From UMGS1590 sp900552455 (GTDB lineage Bacteria > Bacillota > Peptococcia > Peptococcales > Peptococcaceae), in the NCBI GenBank assembly GCA_963931105.1, contig OZ007004.1:620001-684000 (forward strand): a DNA stretch of 64,000 nucleotides, read 5' to 3'. Within the stretch, counting starts at the first letter, position 1. Each line of letters starts with the position of its first letter. Both the position numbers and the translations under genes were made by a program. The notes beneath the pieces were generated by a model, which was not told the origin of the DNA, ran no database searches, and saw only the letters and a program-made list of their open reading frames with translations. Shown piece after piece: positions 1 to 8,706 of the stretch.

Positions 1-609
1 GCCGTGGGGCATTGCCGATCGCACGCCGCTGGCGACGATCGTGTCAAAACTGAGACCGCTCGCCCCCGCACGGCGCATCGCCAGCTCCAGCTCGAAGGCC
101 AGCTCGCGCTCCGTCACACCCGGCCGCACAAGCTCCAGCACCTGCCGAAACGCCGCATCGCCGATGTGTTCGGCGGTGCCAATCAGCGCGATCTCTTCCT
201 CATCCTTCACAGCGCGGAACCGCTCCACCGCCTGCTCCAGAGGGATCAGATTCGCCCGCCCAAAGCAGGATTTTAAGCGATCGTAAAAGTCAAACGAGAG
301 GTCATGGCGCTCAAACGCCAGCACCGCCCAGTTCTCGCGCTCGCAAAGCCTGGCAATGCTCGCAGGCGGCGTGTAGCGCGCAAGCTTTTCCAGCGTGAAA
401 TGCGGACACTGCTGACGCGCCTGCATCGTGTAGCGCGAATCTGTGAGAATGAACGCTTTGTCGCCGCTGATGACCAGATACGCAAACGTCCCCGTGAAGC
501 CGCTGAGATAGCGGATGTTGGAACGATCCGAAATGAGCACCGCGTCGTACTGGTCTCCCTGCTCTGCGAGCCACGCCTGAAACCGTTTCAATCTTTTTTC
601 ATATTGCAT
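1..609 (-). CDS. Xaa-Pro aminopeptidase, M24B family (N-terminal part, runs off the window)
   Basis: The minus-strand frame opens at an ATG at 609, preceded by AAAGGAGGT, and stays open for 203 codons to the window edge. The product begins MQYEKRLKRFQAW and contains the creatinase N-terminal pattern (AVLISDRSNIRYLSGFTG, then LTDSRYTMQA) and the start of the pita-bread catalytic domain (VKDEEEIALI). The metal ligands lie beyond the edge, so catalysis cannot be checked. In Clostridia a pepP/pepQ-type gene commonly follows pilus genes and precedes efp, which fits its position as last visible gene of this operon. It would be a cytosolic metallopeptidase cleaving X-Pro bonds. The start is sound; the exact substrate class is inferred. 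Confidence 0.85.
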   Translation of the reverse strand, partial: MQYEKRLKRFQAWLAEQGDQYDAVLISDRSNIRYLSGFTGTFAYLVISGDKAFILTDSRYTMQARQQCPHFTLEKLARYTPPASIARLCERENWAVLAFERHDLSFDFYDRLKSCFGRANLIPLEQAVERFRAVKDEEEIALIGTAEHIGDAAFRQVLELVRPGVTERELAFELELAMRRAGASGLSFDTIVASGVRSAMPHG

Positions 610-629
610 CGATGAATGACCTCCTTTAT

Positions 630-1562
630 TTATTCCAGTTGTCCGAGTATGAGATAGCACCATCGTTCCGGCGCCGGCTGCGCAGGAAGCGCTGCAAGCG
701 GCAATATCTGCCGTCCGCAGGCAGCCGTTTCCGCAGCCTCTTCTTCTGGCGTCTCCGTCTCTGGCGGATGCGGCATGTAGATGGTTGCCGCATCGATCCG
801 CGCCAGCGTTTCCGGCGGAACATCCTCCCCCAGCACAACAGTCTCCGCGCGCAGCCTCACACCCTCACCAACCGTCAGTGTACCATCAATCCAGGCATTT
901 TTGCAACTCAAATCGCCCTCAAGTTGCAGATCGTCTTCAAAAATCGCGTTGCCCGCAAGCCGGAGCGTCGTTTGCAGCTGCACCGAGAAATCGTCGCCAG
1001 CAAAATGCGTCGCCAAGAGGCTTCCGGAAAGCGCACACCAGCCGCCGTCCCCGAGCACAAAAGTGCGCGCCACGCTCAGTTTGTCGTCGCAGAGGATGAC
1101 CAGATCCTCCGCCGCATGATGTTCCAGCCAGCGCCTCGGCACATCGCGCTGCACATCGTAGTAAAGCGCCTGCTCCGCGCACGCAAATGCAAAGCGCGCC
1201 TCCAGCGGCAGCGCAAAAAGCCGCACACCATGCACCCGGCGACCCCCATCCGCCAGGCTGCTTGCGCTCTCCAGCCAGACAGTGCGCCCCTCCACTTTTT
1301 CCACAGTGACAAGCCGACGCTGGCCGCTGGTCGGTTCGTCAGACAGCAAAACACGCCCGACAGAGAGCGCCGCGCCAGACGCGTTCAATTCATCGAGGGT
1401 GTCCGCCAGCGCCGTGCGGTGCAGCTGCGCCAGCTGCAGGCCACCGATCTCATCCCCTCTGGCGGCGCTGCGCAAACCTGCCATTTCCACACCGCAAACC
1501 AGCACCAGCGCCAGCATCGCGCAGGCAATGAGCGCAAGGATCATGATAGTACCACGCCGCAT
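630..1562 (-). CDS. Membrane-anchored pilus-operon protein (PilX-like position)
   Basis: The 310-residue product has one N-terminal hydrophobic segment (about residues 6-30, ILALIACAMLALVLVCG) directly after a short basic start, followed by a large extracytoplasmic region. The C-terminal half contains beta-rich stretches (GNAIFEDDLQLEGDL, DGTLTVGEGVRL) that look like a polymer-forming or bactofilin-like beta-helix. It lacks a clear prepilin cleavage motif. It sits inside the pilus operon, 18 bases after the PilO-like gene, with RBS GGAGGGG. In other pilus operons this slot is filled by PilX-type proteins that help pilus assembly or display. Function is inferred from position only; I do not recognise the family. 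Confidence 0.7.
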   Translation of the reverse strand: MRRGTIMILALIACAMLALVLVCGVEMAGLRSAARGDEIGGLQLAQLHRTALADTLDELNASGAALSVGRVLLSDEPTSGQRRLVTVEKVEGRTVWLESASSLADGGRRVHGVRLFALPLEARFAFACAEQALYYDVQRDVPRRWLEHHAAEDLVILCDDKLSVARTFVLGDGGWCALSGSLLATHFAGDDFSVQLQTTLRLAGNAIFEDDLQLEGDLSCKNAWIDGTLTVGEGVRLRAETVVLGEDVPPETLARIDAATIYMPHPPETETPEEEAAETAACGRQILPLAALPAQPAPERWCYLILGQLE

Positions 1563-1580
1563 ATTGACAACGCCCCTCCT

Positions 1581-1967
1581 TTACAATAGGAAACTGAGGC
1601 CGAGCGTACTGGCCGCCGCCTCCTCCGTGCGAAACTGAAAAGACCCGATCGCGCGGAATCGCCCTTCCCTTTCCAGCCAGGTGTAAAATGCCTGCAGATT
1701 TTCCCGCGTACCAGCGAGCACCATGCTACCCTGCAAAGAATCGGCAGCGGTGTGCATGCTTTCCATGGTCAGGCCGAGCTCCTGCGCTTTCATGCTGCAT
1801 TCATAAAGAGCTTCGGTGCTGGTCCACGGCGTTTCGTTTTCGCTGACAACAACCGGCTCCGTTGCTTCTTCGGCTGGCGCCTTCTGCCACTGCTCTGCCA
1901 CATTTGTCCACAAAAAAAGCCCGAGCGCCAGTAGCAGCGCGTAGATGTAGCCTTTGCGAATGCTCAT
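1581..1967 (-). CDS. Small PilO/GspM-like assembly protein
   Basis: The 128-residue product has a short cytoplasmic start, one transmembrane segment (about residues 7-25), and an extracytoplasmic domain with a Pro/Glu-rich linker (KAPAEEATEPVV). Its C-terminal part alternates beta and helix in a ferredoxin-like pattern (GSMVLAGTRENLQAFYTWLE) as in PilO. It overlaps the preceding PilM/N-like gene by four bases (ATGA), implying translational coupling. In type IV pilus systems PilO partners PilN to form the inner alignment complex linking cytoplasmic PilM to the pilus platform. Assignment rests on size, topology and place. Confidence 0.65.
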   Translation of the reverse strand: MSIRKGYIYALLLALGLFLWTNVAEQWQKAPAEEATEPVVVSENETPWTSTEALYECSMKAQELGLTMESMHTAADSLQGSMVLAGTRENLQAFYTWLEREGRFRAIGSFQFRTEEAAASTLGLSFLL

Positions 1968-3073
1968 GATGCCTCGCCTCCCTCCAACGAAATCTGCACA
2001 ACAAATTCATAAAACGTTTGCTCATCCTCGCTCGTGCGCGTCATCTCCAGGAGCAGCGGATGCAAATCTGGCTCCACTTCCGCCAGCGCACGCATATACG
2101 CCGCCAGGTCAAGCGCTTCGGCGCAGCGTCCGTTGAGAGCGAGCGTGTCATCGATGGCATCCTGACCAAGAAGCGTGATGCGTTCATCCTTGACGGCATA
2201 AGCCTCTGTCAGCAGCACGCCATACGTGCTGCGCTCCACAACATTCTGCGGCTGCGCCTGCTGCGGCGCGTCGTCAATCTCCGCAGGCCGCAGCGCCAGC
2301 CCGATCAACAGCACGCCAGGAAGCAGCACGCAGAGCAGGAACAATGCTACGAGCGGCCGATCTTCACGCAGAGATACCGCCGTTTGCGCATGCAATGGAC
2401 GCAGCGCACAGGCGAGCAGGCGCACGCTGTCGCATTCCTGCGTCGTCTCCAGTCGCAAAACGCTCATACTTGTCGGCTCCTCCAGCCCCAGTTCACGATG
2501 CGCAGCGCTCAGGTTCTTTTTCAACGTCAGCGCATCGACGCTGTTATCTGCGCGCGCGTCGATGACGCGTCCGTTTTGCACAGCGATAATGGCGTTCCAA
2601 AGCACCGCGGAAAGCTGATACCAGCCATCCGCCAGATCTGGCAGCTGCGCCACGGCAAGATCCGCCGCACCGACGATGCGCAGACGTCGCGCAAAGCGAC
2701 CGAAGGGGGCCGTGAGGGATCGCTGTTTTTTCTCCATGCAGCCACAAACAGCGCATCGTCCCTCCGCATCCAGCATCTGCACCGCCAACGCAGCCGGCTG
2801 TTCCTTCAGTTCAGCGGTCAACGCGTTTGCTGCCATGGCGCGCTGCTGCGTCGGCTTTGTCTGGCTCGGCAGCATGATGATGCGTCGCACCAGCGCTGTT
2901 TCCGGCGCAACCAAAAGCAGCGTGTCCTGTCGGCGCAGCCTGCGCGCATCTGCCGCCTGCTTCAGCCAGATATTGAGATGCTGTTTTTTCACCTCTTCCT
3001 GCCAGCGCTGCTCGACGCCGTCAAGCGCACGTACGACGAACTGCTCGTTGTCTTCGTAAAATACCACGATCAT
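1964..3073 (-). CDS. PilM/PilN-like (GspL-like) pilus assembly protein
   Basis: The 369-residue product starts at the ATG at 3073 behind GGAGGTGACCGTG; upstream GTG codons lie within that RBS. An N-terminal cytoplasmic region (about residues 1-235, MIVVFYEDNEQFVVRAL) has the degraded actin-like look of GspL/PilM, and is followed by one transmembrane helix (about 240-262, ALFLLCVLLPGVLLIGLAL) and a short extracytoplasmic domain with PilN-like character. Thus it may fuse PilM-like and PilN-like parts. It is located between the prepilin genes and the PilO-like gene, overlapping the latter by four bases. Role: scaffold coupling the ATPase to the pilus base. Family call is moderate because similarity is structural rather than motif based. 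Confidence 0.65.
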   Translation of the reverse strand: MIVVFYEDNEQFVVRALDGVEQRWQEEVKKQHLNIWLKQAADARRLRRQDTLLLVAPETALVRRIIMLPSQTKPTQQRAMAANALTAELKEQPAALAVQMLDAEGRCAVCGCMEKKQRSLTAPFGRFARRLRIVGAADLAVAQLPDLADGWYQLSAVLWNAIIAVQNGRVIDARADNSVDALTLKKNLSAAHRELGLEEPTSMSVLRLETTQECDSVRLLACALRPLHAQTAVSLREDRPLVALFLLCVLLPGVLLIGLALRPAEIDDAPQQAQPQNVVERSTYGVLLTEAYAVKDERITLLGQDAIDDTLALNGRCAEALDLAAYMRALAEVEPDLHPLLLEMTRTSEDEQTFYEFVVQISLEGGEAS

Positions 3074-3087
3074 CACGGTCACCTCCT

Positions 3088-3726
3088 TTATTCAAATTTC
3101 ACGACCAGTGGGATCACGCGATACGCCGTCACCAGCGTATTCGCTTTCGTGTAGCCAGCAAGATGGATCTCAACGCTGTAGATATCATCAGCCAGAGAAC
3201 AGCGTGCGCCGTCGCGCCCACGATAATAGATCCGAAATCCGCGCTCCTCGTTCAGCAGCCCCGCATTACTGCTAAGATAAATTGCCAGCGGCTGGTCGGC
3301 GCCACTGTGCAGGCTGTCCTCCTGCCACCGATAAAGCACATGGTTGGGCAGCGGTCGTTCCTTCGGGCTTTCCCGACTGAGATCGCTCGGGCTCGACCGC
3401 AGCGCGTAGCCAACGCGGCCCAGCGCACGCGCATTCCCTTCGTCCATCATCAGCAGCCGCAATTCATAAGACGTGCGGATCTCCGAAAGCGGCCGACTGT
3501 CGACGCGCTCAAAATAATCCACATCAATATCAACTGCGCTGCGCACATCGTGCTCCATAAAATCCAACGCCTGCTCAAGCTGGTCAGCGATGACTTCTTC
3601 CTCAAATCCGCTGCGTGACCAGGTGATGCTGTTGGCGATCAAATGCGAAAGCAAACTGATCAGCAAGCCGCAGATCAAAAGCACGACCAGCAATTCAATG
3701 AGCGTAAAAGCTGCGTGTTTTTTCAT
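3088..3726 (-). CDS. Prepilin, PulJ/GspJ-like minor pilin
   Basis: The 212-residue product starts MKKHAAFTLIELLVVL, a textbook class III prepilin leader with cleavage before Phe and Glu at +5, followed by a hydrophobic helix (to about residue 30). The long C-terminal domain and length match the GspJ/PilW minor pilins that prime pilus assembly. Its ATG overlaps the stop of the GspI-like gene by four bases (ATGA). Prepilin peptidase is not in this window, so processing relies on a gene elsewhere. Confidence 0.85.
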   Translation of the reverse strand: MKKHAAFTLIELLVVLLICGLLISLLSHLIANSITWSRSGFEEEVIADQLEQALDFMEHDVRSAVDIDVDYFERVDSRPLSEIRTSYELRLLMMDEGNARALGRVGYALRSSPSDLSRESPKERPLPNHVLYRWQEDSLHSGADQPLAIYLSSNAGLLNEERGFRIYYRGRDGARCSLADDIYSVEIHLAGYTKANTLVTAYRVIPLVVKFE

Positions 3727-4040
3727 GACGGCCCCTCCCGCACAAGAAAAACATGCGTCTCGTGCCAGCGCTCGTGGGTCACGCGGAGCACGTAGACGTC
3801 ATTTTGCAGCACCGTTTCGTAGCGCCAGCCGCCCTCGAGATGCCCGCTTCTTTCCTCTGGTGACGCTGCTTCCAATTCTGCGAGCAGCGCTTCCACCTGC
3901 GGCACCAGCGCGGCATCGTCGGCATCTCGCGCTGAGAGAAGCCCCAATCCACCAACACCTCTCACCAGCGCCACCAGGCAGAGTGCAATGATCGCCAGGC
4001 AGACGACCATCTCGATCAACGTCATCGCCCGGCGTCTCAT
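3723..4040 (-). CDS. Prepilin, GspI-like minor pilin
   Basis: The 105-residue product begins MRRRAMTLIEMVVCL, with a very short basic leader, predicted cleavage before Met and Glu at +5, then one hydrophobic helix. Its small size and place between GspH-like and GspJ-like genes match GspI, which joins the initiating tip complex of type II pseudopili and type IV pili. Four-base overlaps with both neighbours indicate tight translational coupling in the prepilin cluster. Confidence 0.8.
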   Translation of the reverse strand: MRRRAMTLIEMVVCLAIIALCLVALVRGVGGLGLLSARDADDAALVPQVEALLAELEAASPEERSGHLEGGWRYETVLQNDVYVLRVTHERWHETHVFLVREGPS

Positions 4041-4498
4041 GACGCTACTCCCACGCGAATGCGGCCAAGATTGCTGACAACGAGCGTGCGCGCCTGTTCA
4101 CCGCAGCGCACCGTCAGTGTGCATTTGTCATACGCCGTGCCGCGCGGCTCAAAAACGATCTGCCCAGTGAGAGAATTTGCCTGCAAACGCAAACGCTCAC
4201 TGACCAGCGCTTTTGTCTGTGTCTGTTCGCCGTTCGCATCGCGCACCGTCAGACGATAGCCACCCTCGCAGCGAACGAAAGACGCTTTTTCGCCGCTGCG
4301 CTGTGCCTCAGCGCGCAGCCAGATGAGATCTTTTTCCAGAAGCCGCACCTGCTGCTCCACGAGCTGGCGGTCATACAGCGCGCCCACGCGCGGCACTGTC
4401 ACGACCAACAGCAAGCTCAAAATCCCCAGCACCACCACCAGCTCAATCAGCGTGAATGCGCGTCGACGTGCGCTCGGCGAAAAATTCTCCCTGTTCAT
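4037..4498 (-). CDS. Prepilin, GspH/FimT-like minor pilin
   Basis: The product (153 residues from the ATG at 4498) contains the leader SARRRAFTLIELVVVL and a hydrophobic helix, followed by a beta-rich domain (GTAYDKCTLTVRC) typical of GspH/FimT pseudopilins. I chose the ATG at 4498 because AAGAAGG lies about 12 bases upstream; a GTG at 4510 would overlap that RBS. Either start lies inside the 3' end of the preceding pilin gene, an overlap of 56-68 bases that is long for an operon. Confidence 0.8.
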   Translation of the reverse strand: MNRENFSPSARRRAFTLIELVVVLGILSLLLVVTVPRVGALYDRQLVEQQVRLLEKDLIWLRAEAQRSGEKASFVRCEGGYRLTVRDANGEQTQTKALVSERLRLQANSLTGQIVFEPRGTAYDKCTLTVRCGEQARTLVVSNLGRIRVGVAS

Positions 4499-4826
4499 AC
4501 ACTTCGTCACCCTTCTTTAATGCCACTGTCGCCACTCCATCGCCTGCTACCACTTTATATGCGTAGCCAGCCACCGGACTTTCGATCTCGCTGGCGAGCA
4601 CGCCTGCTTCAACAAGCGCGCTCTGCGTCGTCGCTCGTTCCTCCGGATAGCGCTGCGCAAACTGCTCCGTTGCCGTCAGGAGCATCGCCAGATCGGCTTC
4701 GATGCGCGTCTGCCGCGCATCTGTCAGAGTATCTCCAACGCGCACACCGACAACCATCGCCAAAATGCCGATGATAACGAGCACAACGATCAACTCGATC
4801 AGCGAAAAACCTTTACGCCTTGCCAT
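4443..4826 (-). CDS. Major-pilin-like prepilin (PulG/ComGC type)
   Basis: The 127-residue product begins MARRKGFSLIELIVVL: basic leader, cleavage after Gly, Phe at +1 and Glu at +5, then a hydrophobic helix (IIGILAMVVGVRVG). The remaining domain is small with a helix (RQTRIEADLAMLLTATEQFAQRYP), as in ComGC or PulG. It is the first of the four prepilin genes after PilC, behind AAGGAGG, and is the best candidate for the major pilin of this machine. Confidence 0.85.
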   Translation of the reverse strand: MARRKGFSLIELIVVLVIIGILAMVVGVRVGDTLTDARQTRIEADLAMLLTATEQFAQRYPEERATTQSALVEAGVLASEIESPVAGYAYKVVAGDGVATVALKKGDEVYEQGEFFAERTSTRIHAD

Positions 4827-4838
4827 GGCTTCGCCTCC

Positions 4839-6050
4839 TTACTGCGAGAGCAACGCCTGATAAGAGCCCAGCACCGGCAAAAACAGTCCCAGTGCCACAA
4901 AAAGCACGAACACGCCCAGAAGCATGATGGCCACAGGCTCAACAAGCCGGATCCACATCGACAGCTCTTCAAAGAGGATCGTCTCGCAGTATTCCGCCGA
5001 ATCCGTCAGCGTCTGCGAAAGCTGACCATAGCGCTCGCCGCTCAGGAGCATCAGCCGCGCTGGCTCTGGCACAAAGACCGCGTCGGCAAGGACCTGCGAA
5101 AGTTCTGCTCCCTGCGCCATATTTTCACGAACAGCCGCTACATCTGCCGCAAAAACGGTGCGCGAAAAATAACGCTCCATCTCCTCCAGCGCATCGCCCA
5201 CCGGCACGCTGGATTGCAGCATCTGACCGAAAAGCCGCGCAAAAGGCACATAGATCTGCAGCACAAAATATTTCCGCAAGAGCGGCACGCGGAGCACCAG
5301 CGCGCGCAAGATCCCACGCCCTGACGCATGCTCCTGTTTATTGCCAGTGCTCCCCAACAACAGCACGATCCCCGCAGCGAAAGCGAGCAGCAGCCATCCT
5401 CCGTACTGCGCCAGGCCGTCGTGCACGAGCAAAATGAAGCGCATCAACATCGGCACCTCAGTATTAAAATCCATGAACTGACGCACCAGCACTGGGAGCA
5501 CCACAAAGCTCAGCACCAACCCAACGAGCAGGAGCGTCACCAAAACGATCATCGGATACAGCAACTGCTGCTGAATACGTTTTTTCAGCCGTTCCTGATT
5601 TTCGAGATGCCGACAGATCTCCTGTAGCACCTGCGCCAGCTGTCCTTGCCGCTCACCGATCGCGATCCATTGGCAGAGCAGCAGCGGCACACTTTTTTCA
5701 CGGCGCAGCGCTTCAGAAAAAGCCAGACCTGCATGCATCCCGCTTTCAATCCTGGAAACGAATGCACGCTGTCGCTCGCTCATTTGTCCACGATGCATGT
5801 GCGCCAGCGCTTCTGACAGCTGCACGCCGCTGGATTGCGCCATCGCCAGCTGGCGCAGAAAAATCGCCAGCTGACGTTTGCTCAACCCGCGCGCAGAAAA
5901 AGCAGCCGGCCGCCGCAGCCCAAACAACCGGATCGGATAGATGCCACATTCAGCGAGCAGGGTGCAACAATCCGCTGCGCTTTCTGCCTGCTGCCAGTGC
6001 ACCCGTCCACGGCCGCTGCTGTCAATATAATGGTAGACAAAGGTTGTCAT
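4839..6050 (-). CDS. pilC: Type IV pilus/type II secretion platform protein PilC/GspF
   Basis: The 403-residue product has the duplicated T2SSF architecture: two cytoplasmic helical domains (about residues 60-165 and 265-370) with conserved Gly-rich pieces (GMHAGLAFSEALRRE; SSVPVGDALEEMERY), each followed by transmembrane helices (about 170-195, 220-235 and 370-395). Length is normal for the family. PilC is the inner-membrane platform that transmits ATPase motion to pilin subunits. It directly follows the ATPase gene and has RBS GGAGGG. Confidence 0.9.
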   Translation of the reverse strand: MTTFVYHYIDSSGRGRVHWQQAESAADCCTLLAECGIYPIRLFGLRRPAAFSARGLSKRQLAIFLRQLAMAQSSGVQLSEALAHMHRGQMSERQRAFVSRIESGMHAGLAFSEALRREKSVPLLLCQWIAIGERQGQLAQVLQEICRHLENQERLKKRIQQQLLYPMIVLVTLLLVGLVLSFVVLPVLVRQFMDFNTEVPMLMRFILLVHDGLAQYGGWLLLAFAAGIVLLLGSTGNKQEHASGRGILRALVLRVPLLRKYFVLQIYVPFARLFGQMLQSSVPVGDALEEMERYFSRTVFAADVAAVRENMAQGAELSQVLADAVFVPEPARLMLLSGERYGQLSQTLTDSAEYCETILFEELSMWIRLVEPVAIMLLGVFVLFVALGLFLPVLGSYQALLSQ

Positions 6051-6065
6051 CGCGTCGCCCTCCTT

Positions 6066-7571
6066 TTACAGCACCAGTCCCTTCGCCTGAGCATCGTCAC
6101 CGACGGTACGAAATCCCTGCGCCTGCGCTTGCTTGCGCAGAGCAAACCCGCTTTCGCCAGCGGCAACGCGCACGCGCTCCGCTTCGCTGAGATGCCACAA
6201 TTCCTGCACCCCTGTGCGACCGTCACGTCCGCTGCCCAGACAACGCCGACAGACACTACCATCCGCCGCAACGCCGCTGCCGCCGCAATCTGTGCACAGC
6301 TGCGGGAGAAGCCGCTGATTCACCACCGCCGTCAGAACCGCGCCCAGCAAAAGATCGCTGAGTCCGAGATCGCGCAAGCGATCCACCGCTTCCTGCGCAT
6401 TGTCCGCATGCAGCGTTGCGATCACAAGCTGACCACTCAACGCCGCACGCGCAGCAATATCCACCGTTTCAGCATCGCGCAATTCGCCCACCGCGATCAC
6501 GTCCGGATCGCTGCGCAGCATACCGCGCAGCCCTGCTGCAAAAGAAAAACCACTGAGCGCGTTCACCTGCATCTGCTGCACTTCCGGCAGCACCGCTTCG
6601 ATCGGATCCTCGATCGTGTAGACCAGTTGTCCCTGCGCTGCCAGTTGCTTCAAGCAGGCATAGAGCGTCGTCGTCTTTCCGCTGTTCGTTGGCCCGGTGA
6701 TCACTACCATCCCGCGCGCCTTTTCCAGCAGTGTCAGCAACGCCGACTGATTTTCTTCCGTAAAACCGAGCGCCGCCAGCGAACTGCGCCGCTGCAGCTC
6801 CGGCAAAATACGCAGCACGATTTTTTCACCGTTGAGCAGCGGCAGCGTTCCCAGGCGCAAATTGTAATCGGCGTCCCGGCAACGAAGGAGAATATGCCCA
6901 TCCTGTGGAAGGCGATGCTCCGCAACGTCCACTTCCGCCAGGAGCTTCAGCTTGTTGACGATCCCATCGGCCACCGCCGACGGCAGCTCCGCATACGTTT
7001 CAATCCGACCGTCCAAACGAAAATCGACGCGAAAACAATCGTCCGTTCGCAAAAAATGAACGTCCGTCGCTTCCGCATCAATCGCATCATCAAGGATCCT
7101 GCCAATGAGCCCGTCTACATGACCAGGCTCTGCGCGCAGCAGCTCTTCCACCGCATGCCGACGCCGCGCAACATGCTGCACAGTATCTGCGATCATCCCG
7201 CACAACAATGCAGAATGAATGCGCACGGCATCACTCAAAAAAAGCGGTGCATCTCCATACACCGCCTCAAAGGCGTGACGCTCTGCTGTATTCGGCGGAC
7301 GCAGACAGACATAGCGCCCATCGCCCTGCAGTTGATACACTGCCCAGTCTGCACACTGAACAAGCGTCGCCTGCAAACGCGCATTTCTTTCCAAATATAT
7401 ATAAGGAAGGCCAAAAAATCTGGTCAGCAATGGCTGGGCATCGTCGGCTTTCACCTGCTGGCGCTCCAGCCATTCGCCCAGCACATCGTTATCAGACCAC
7501 GCCGCGTCACGATCCGCCAGGCCGGCATCTGCAAACAGCTGCACCAAATAACCACTGAGCAATCCCATCAT
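6066..7571 (-). CDS. pilB: Pilus extension ATPase PilB/GspE
   Basis: The product (about 501 residues) carries Walker A GPTNSGKTTT (near residues 293-302), an Asp box (ATDVHFLRTDD), a Walker B region (RSDPDVIAVGELRDAET), the His box (ATLHADNA) and the GspE zinc motif CTDCGG...CRRCLG. This identifies the hexameric ATPase that powers pilin polymerisation. The start is placed at the first ATG after GGAGGGCTTC; an upstream GTG overlaps the RBS. It is first in the operon. No PilT retraction ATPase is seen here. The N-terminal region is shorter and less conserved than in proteobacterial PilB. Confidence 0.92.
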   Translation of the reverse strand: MMGLLSGYLVQLFADAGLADRDAAWSDNDVLGEWLERQQVKADDAQPLLTRFFGLPYIYLERNARLQATLVQCADWAVYQLQGDGRYVCLRPPNTAERHAFEAVYGDAPLFLSDAVRIHSALLCGMIADTVQHVARRRHAVEELLRAEPGHVDGLIGRILDDAIDAEATDVHFLRTDDCFRVDFRLDGRIETYAELPSAVADGIVNKLKLLAEVDVAEHRLPQDGHILLRCRDADYNLRLGTLPLLNGEKIVLRILPELQRRSSLAALGFTEENQSALLTLLEKARGMVVITGPTNSGKTTTLYACLKQLAAQGQLVYTIEDPIEAVLPEVQQMQVNALSGFSFAAGLRGMLRSDPDVIAVGELRDAETVDIAARAALSGQLVIATLHADNAQEAVDRLRDLGLSDLLLGAVLTAVVNQRLLPQLCTDCGGSGVAADGSVCRRCLGSGRDGRTGVQELWHLSEAERVRVAAGESGFALRKQAQAQGFRTVGDDAQAKGLVL

Positions 7572-7714
7572 GAAGCCCTCCTTCAGCACGAATATTTTTC
7601 ATTCGCAATTATCCATTGTGGATTTTATACAAATTATGATATCAGTATATGGTTCAGAATTCAATATATGTTTTGAAAAATCTCCACTATGACACATCTT
7701 TTTCTGTAACCACA

Positions 7715-7752
7715 AGAAAAAAGTCTCTCCCGCTGCTTGCTGGGAAAGACTT
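7715..7752 (-). terminator. Terminator after sufB
   Basis: The stem AAGTCT..TCCC pairs with GGGA..AGACTT and is followed on the minus strand by a run of six T. It lies just past the sufB stop and separates it from pilB. Confidence 0.85.
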
Positions 7753-7770
7753 TATGGTTCTTATCTAGGA

Positions 7771-8691
7771 TCATTTCAGGAAGCCGTTGATGATCTGCTC
7801 CTCTGCTTCCTGCTCGGTGAGGCCGAGGGTCATGAGCTTGATAAGCTGCTCGCCGGCGATCTTGCCGATGGCGGCTTCGTGGATCAGGCTGGCGTCGATG
7901 CAGTTGGCCGAGAGCTGCGGCGAGGCGATGACGTGGGCGTCGTCCATGATGATGGCGTCGCATTCGGTGTGGCCGTAGCAGGCGGCGTTGCCGTTGATGC
8001 GGCTGACAAAATCCTGCACGGAGCGATCCTTGGCAACGCTGCGGCTGACAACGTTGGCGCTGCAATTTTGGCCGTTGAGGTCCACTTCAAAATTGGTCTT
8101 GGCGACCTGGTCGCCGGTGGTGAGGATTTTTTCGTGGATGACGAGGGTGGCGCCGTCGGCGAGATCACCGGAGGTTTCGCGAATGGTGTCGTCGATGCCT
8201 TCAATCTGGGTGGTTTCCATCTCAAGCTCGGCGCCTTCGGCGAGATGGAGGATGGTGGTTGGGTTCATGATCTGCTTGCCGCGGCCGTCGCCTTCGCCGA
8301 AATGTTTTTCGATGTATTTGACCTTGGAATTTTTGCCGACGTAGAAGGTGTGGATGCCGTCGTGCTGGCTGTCGCCGCCGCCGCCGCAGTTGTGGATGCC
8401 GCAGCCGGCGACGATGGTGATGTCGCAGTTTTCGCCGATGTAGAAATCGTTGTAGACGAGATCCTTGAGGCCGCTCTGCTGCATGATGACTGGGATGTGC
8501 ATGGATTCGTTGACGGTGCCATCCTTAACATGGATCTCGATGCCCTGGCGTTCTTTCTGGGGAACGATCTCGATATTGGCGGTGGAGCGGCGACCGGCTG
8601 CCTGGCCGTCGGCGCGGATGTTGTAGGCGCCGACGGGGAGGGCGTCGAGGTCGGCGACTTCCTTTAATAAGCGTTTCTGAATTTCATCCAT
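7771..8691 (-). CDS. sufB: SufB/SufD-family Fe-S cluster assembly scaffold (minimal form)
   Basis: The 306-residue product has the SufBD core beta-helix (repeats such as NDFYIGENCDITIVAGCG and VIHEKILTTGDQVAKT) and the conserved C-terminal portion with CYGHTECDAI and HEAAIGKIAGEQL. It is much shorter than SufB of the SUFBCD system (about 470) and is paired only with SufC, which matches the minimal SUF-like (SufCB/SMS) systems known from anaerobes. It would form a complex with SufC in the cytosol for Fe-S cluster assembly. RBS AAAGGAGG; it follows sufC by 15 bases and ends in a terminator. Confidence 0.88.
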   Translation of the reverse strand: MDEIQKRLLKEVADLDALPVGAYNIRADGQAAGRRSTANIEIVPQKERQGIEIHVKDGTVNESMHIPVIMQQSGLKDLVYNDFYIGENCDITIVAGCGIHNCGGGGDSQHDGIHTFYVGKNSKVKYIEKHFGEGDGRGKQIMNPTTILHLAEGAELEMETTQIEGIDDTIRETSGDLADGATLVIHEKILTTGDQVAKTNFEVDLNGQNCSANVVSRSVAKDRSVQDFVSRINGNAACYGHTECDAIIMDDAHVIASPQLSANCIDASLIHEAAIGKIAGEQLIKLMTLGLTEQEAEEQIINGFLK

Positions 8692-8706
8692 TGTTGTGGT
8701 CCTCCT

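Noticed and set aside
5835..7676. 613-residue plus-strand ORF opposite pilB/pilC
   Set aside because: Rich in Arg, Gln and His without any domain; opposite strand has complete PilB and PilC motifs.
7879..8667. Long plus-strand ORF opposite sufB
   Set aside because: Very Ala/Val/Asp-rich mirror of the sufB codons with no RBS; sufB has clear family motifs.
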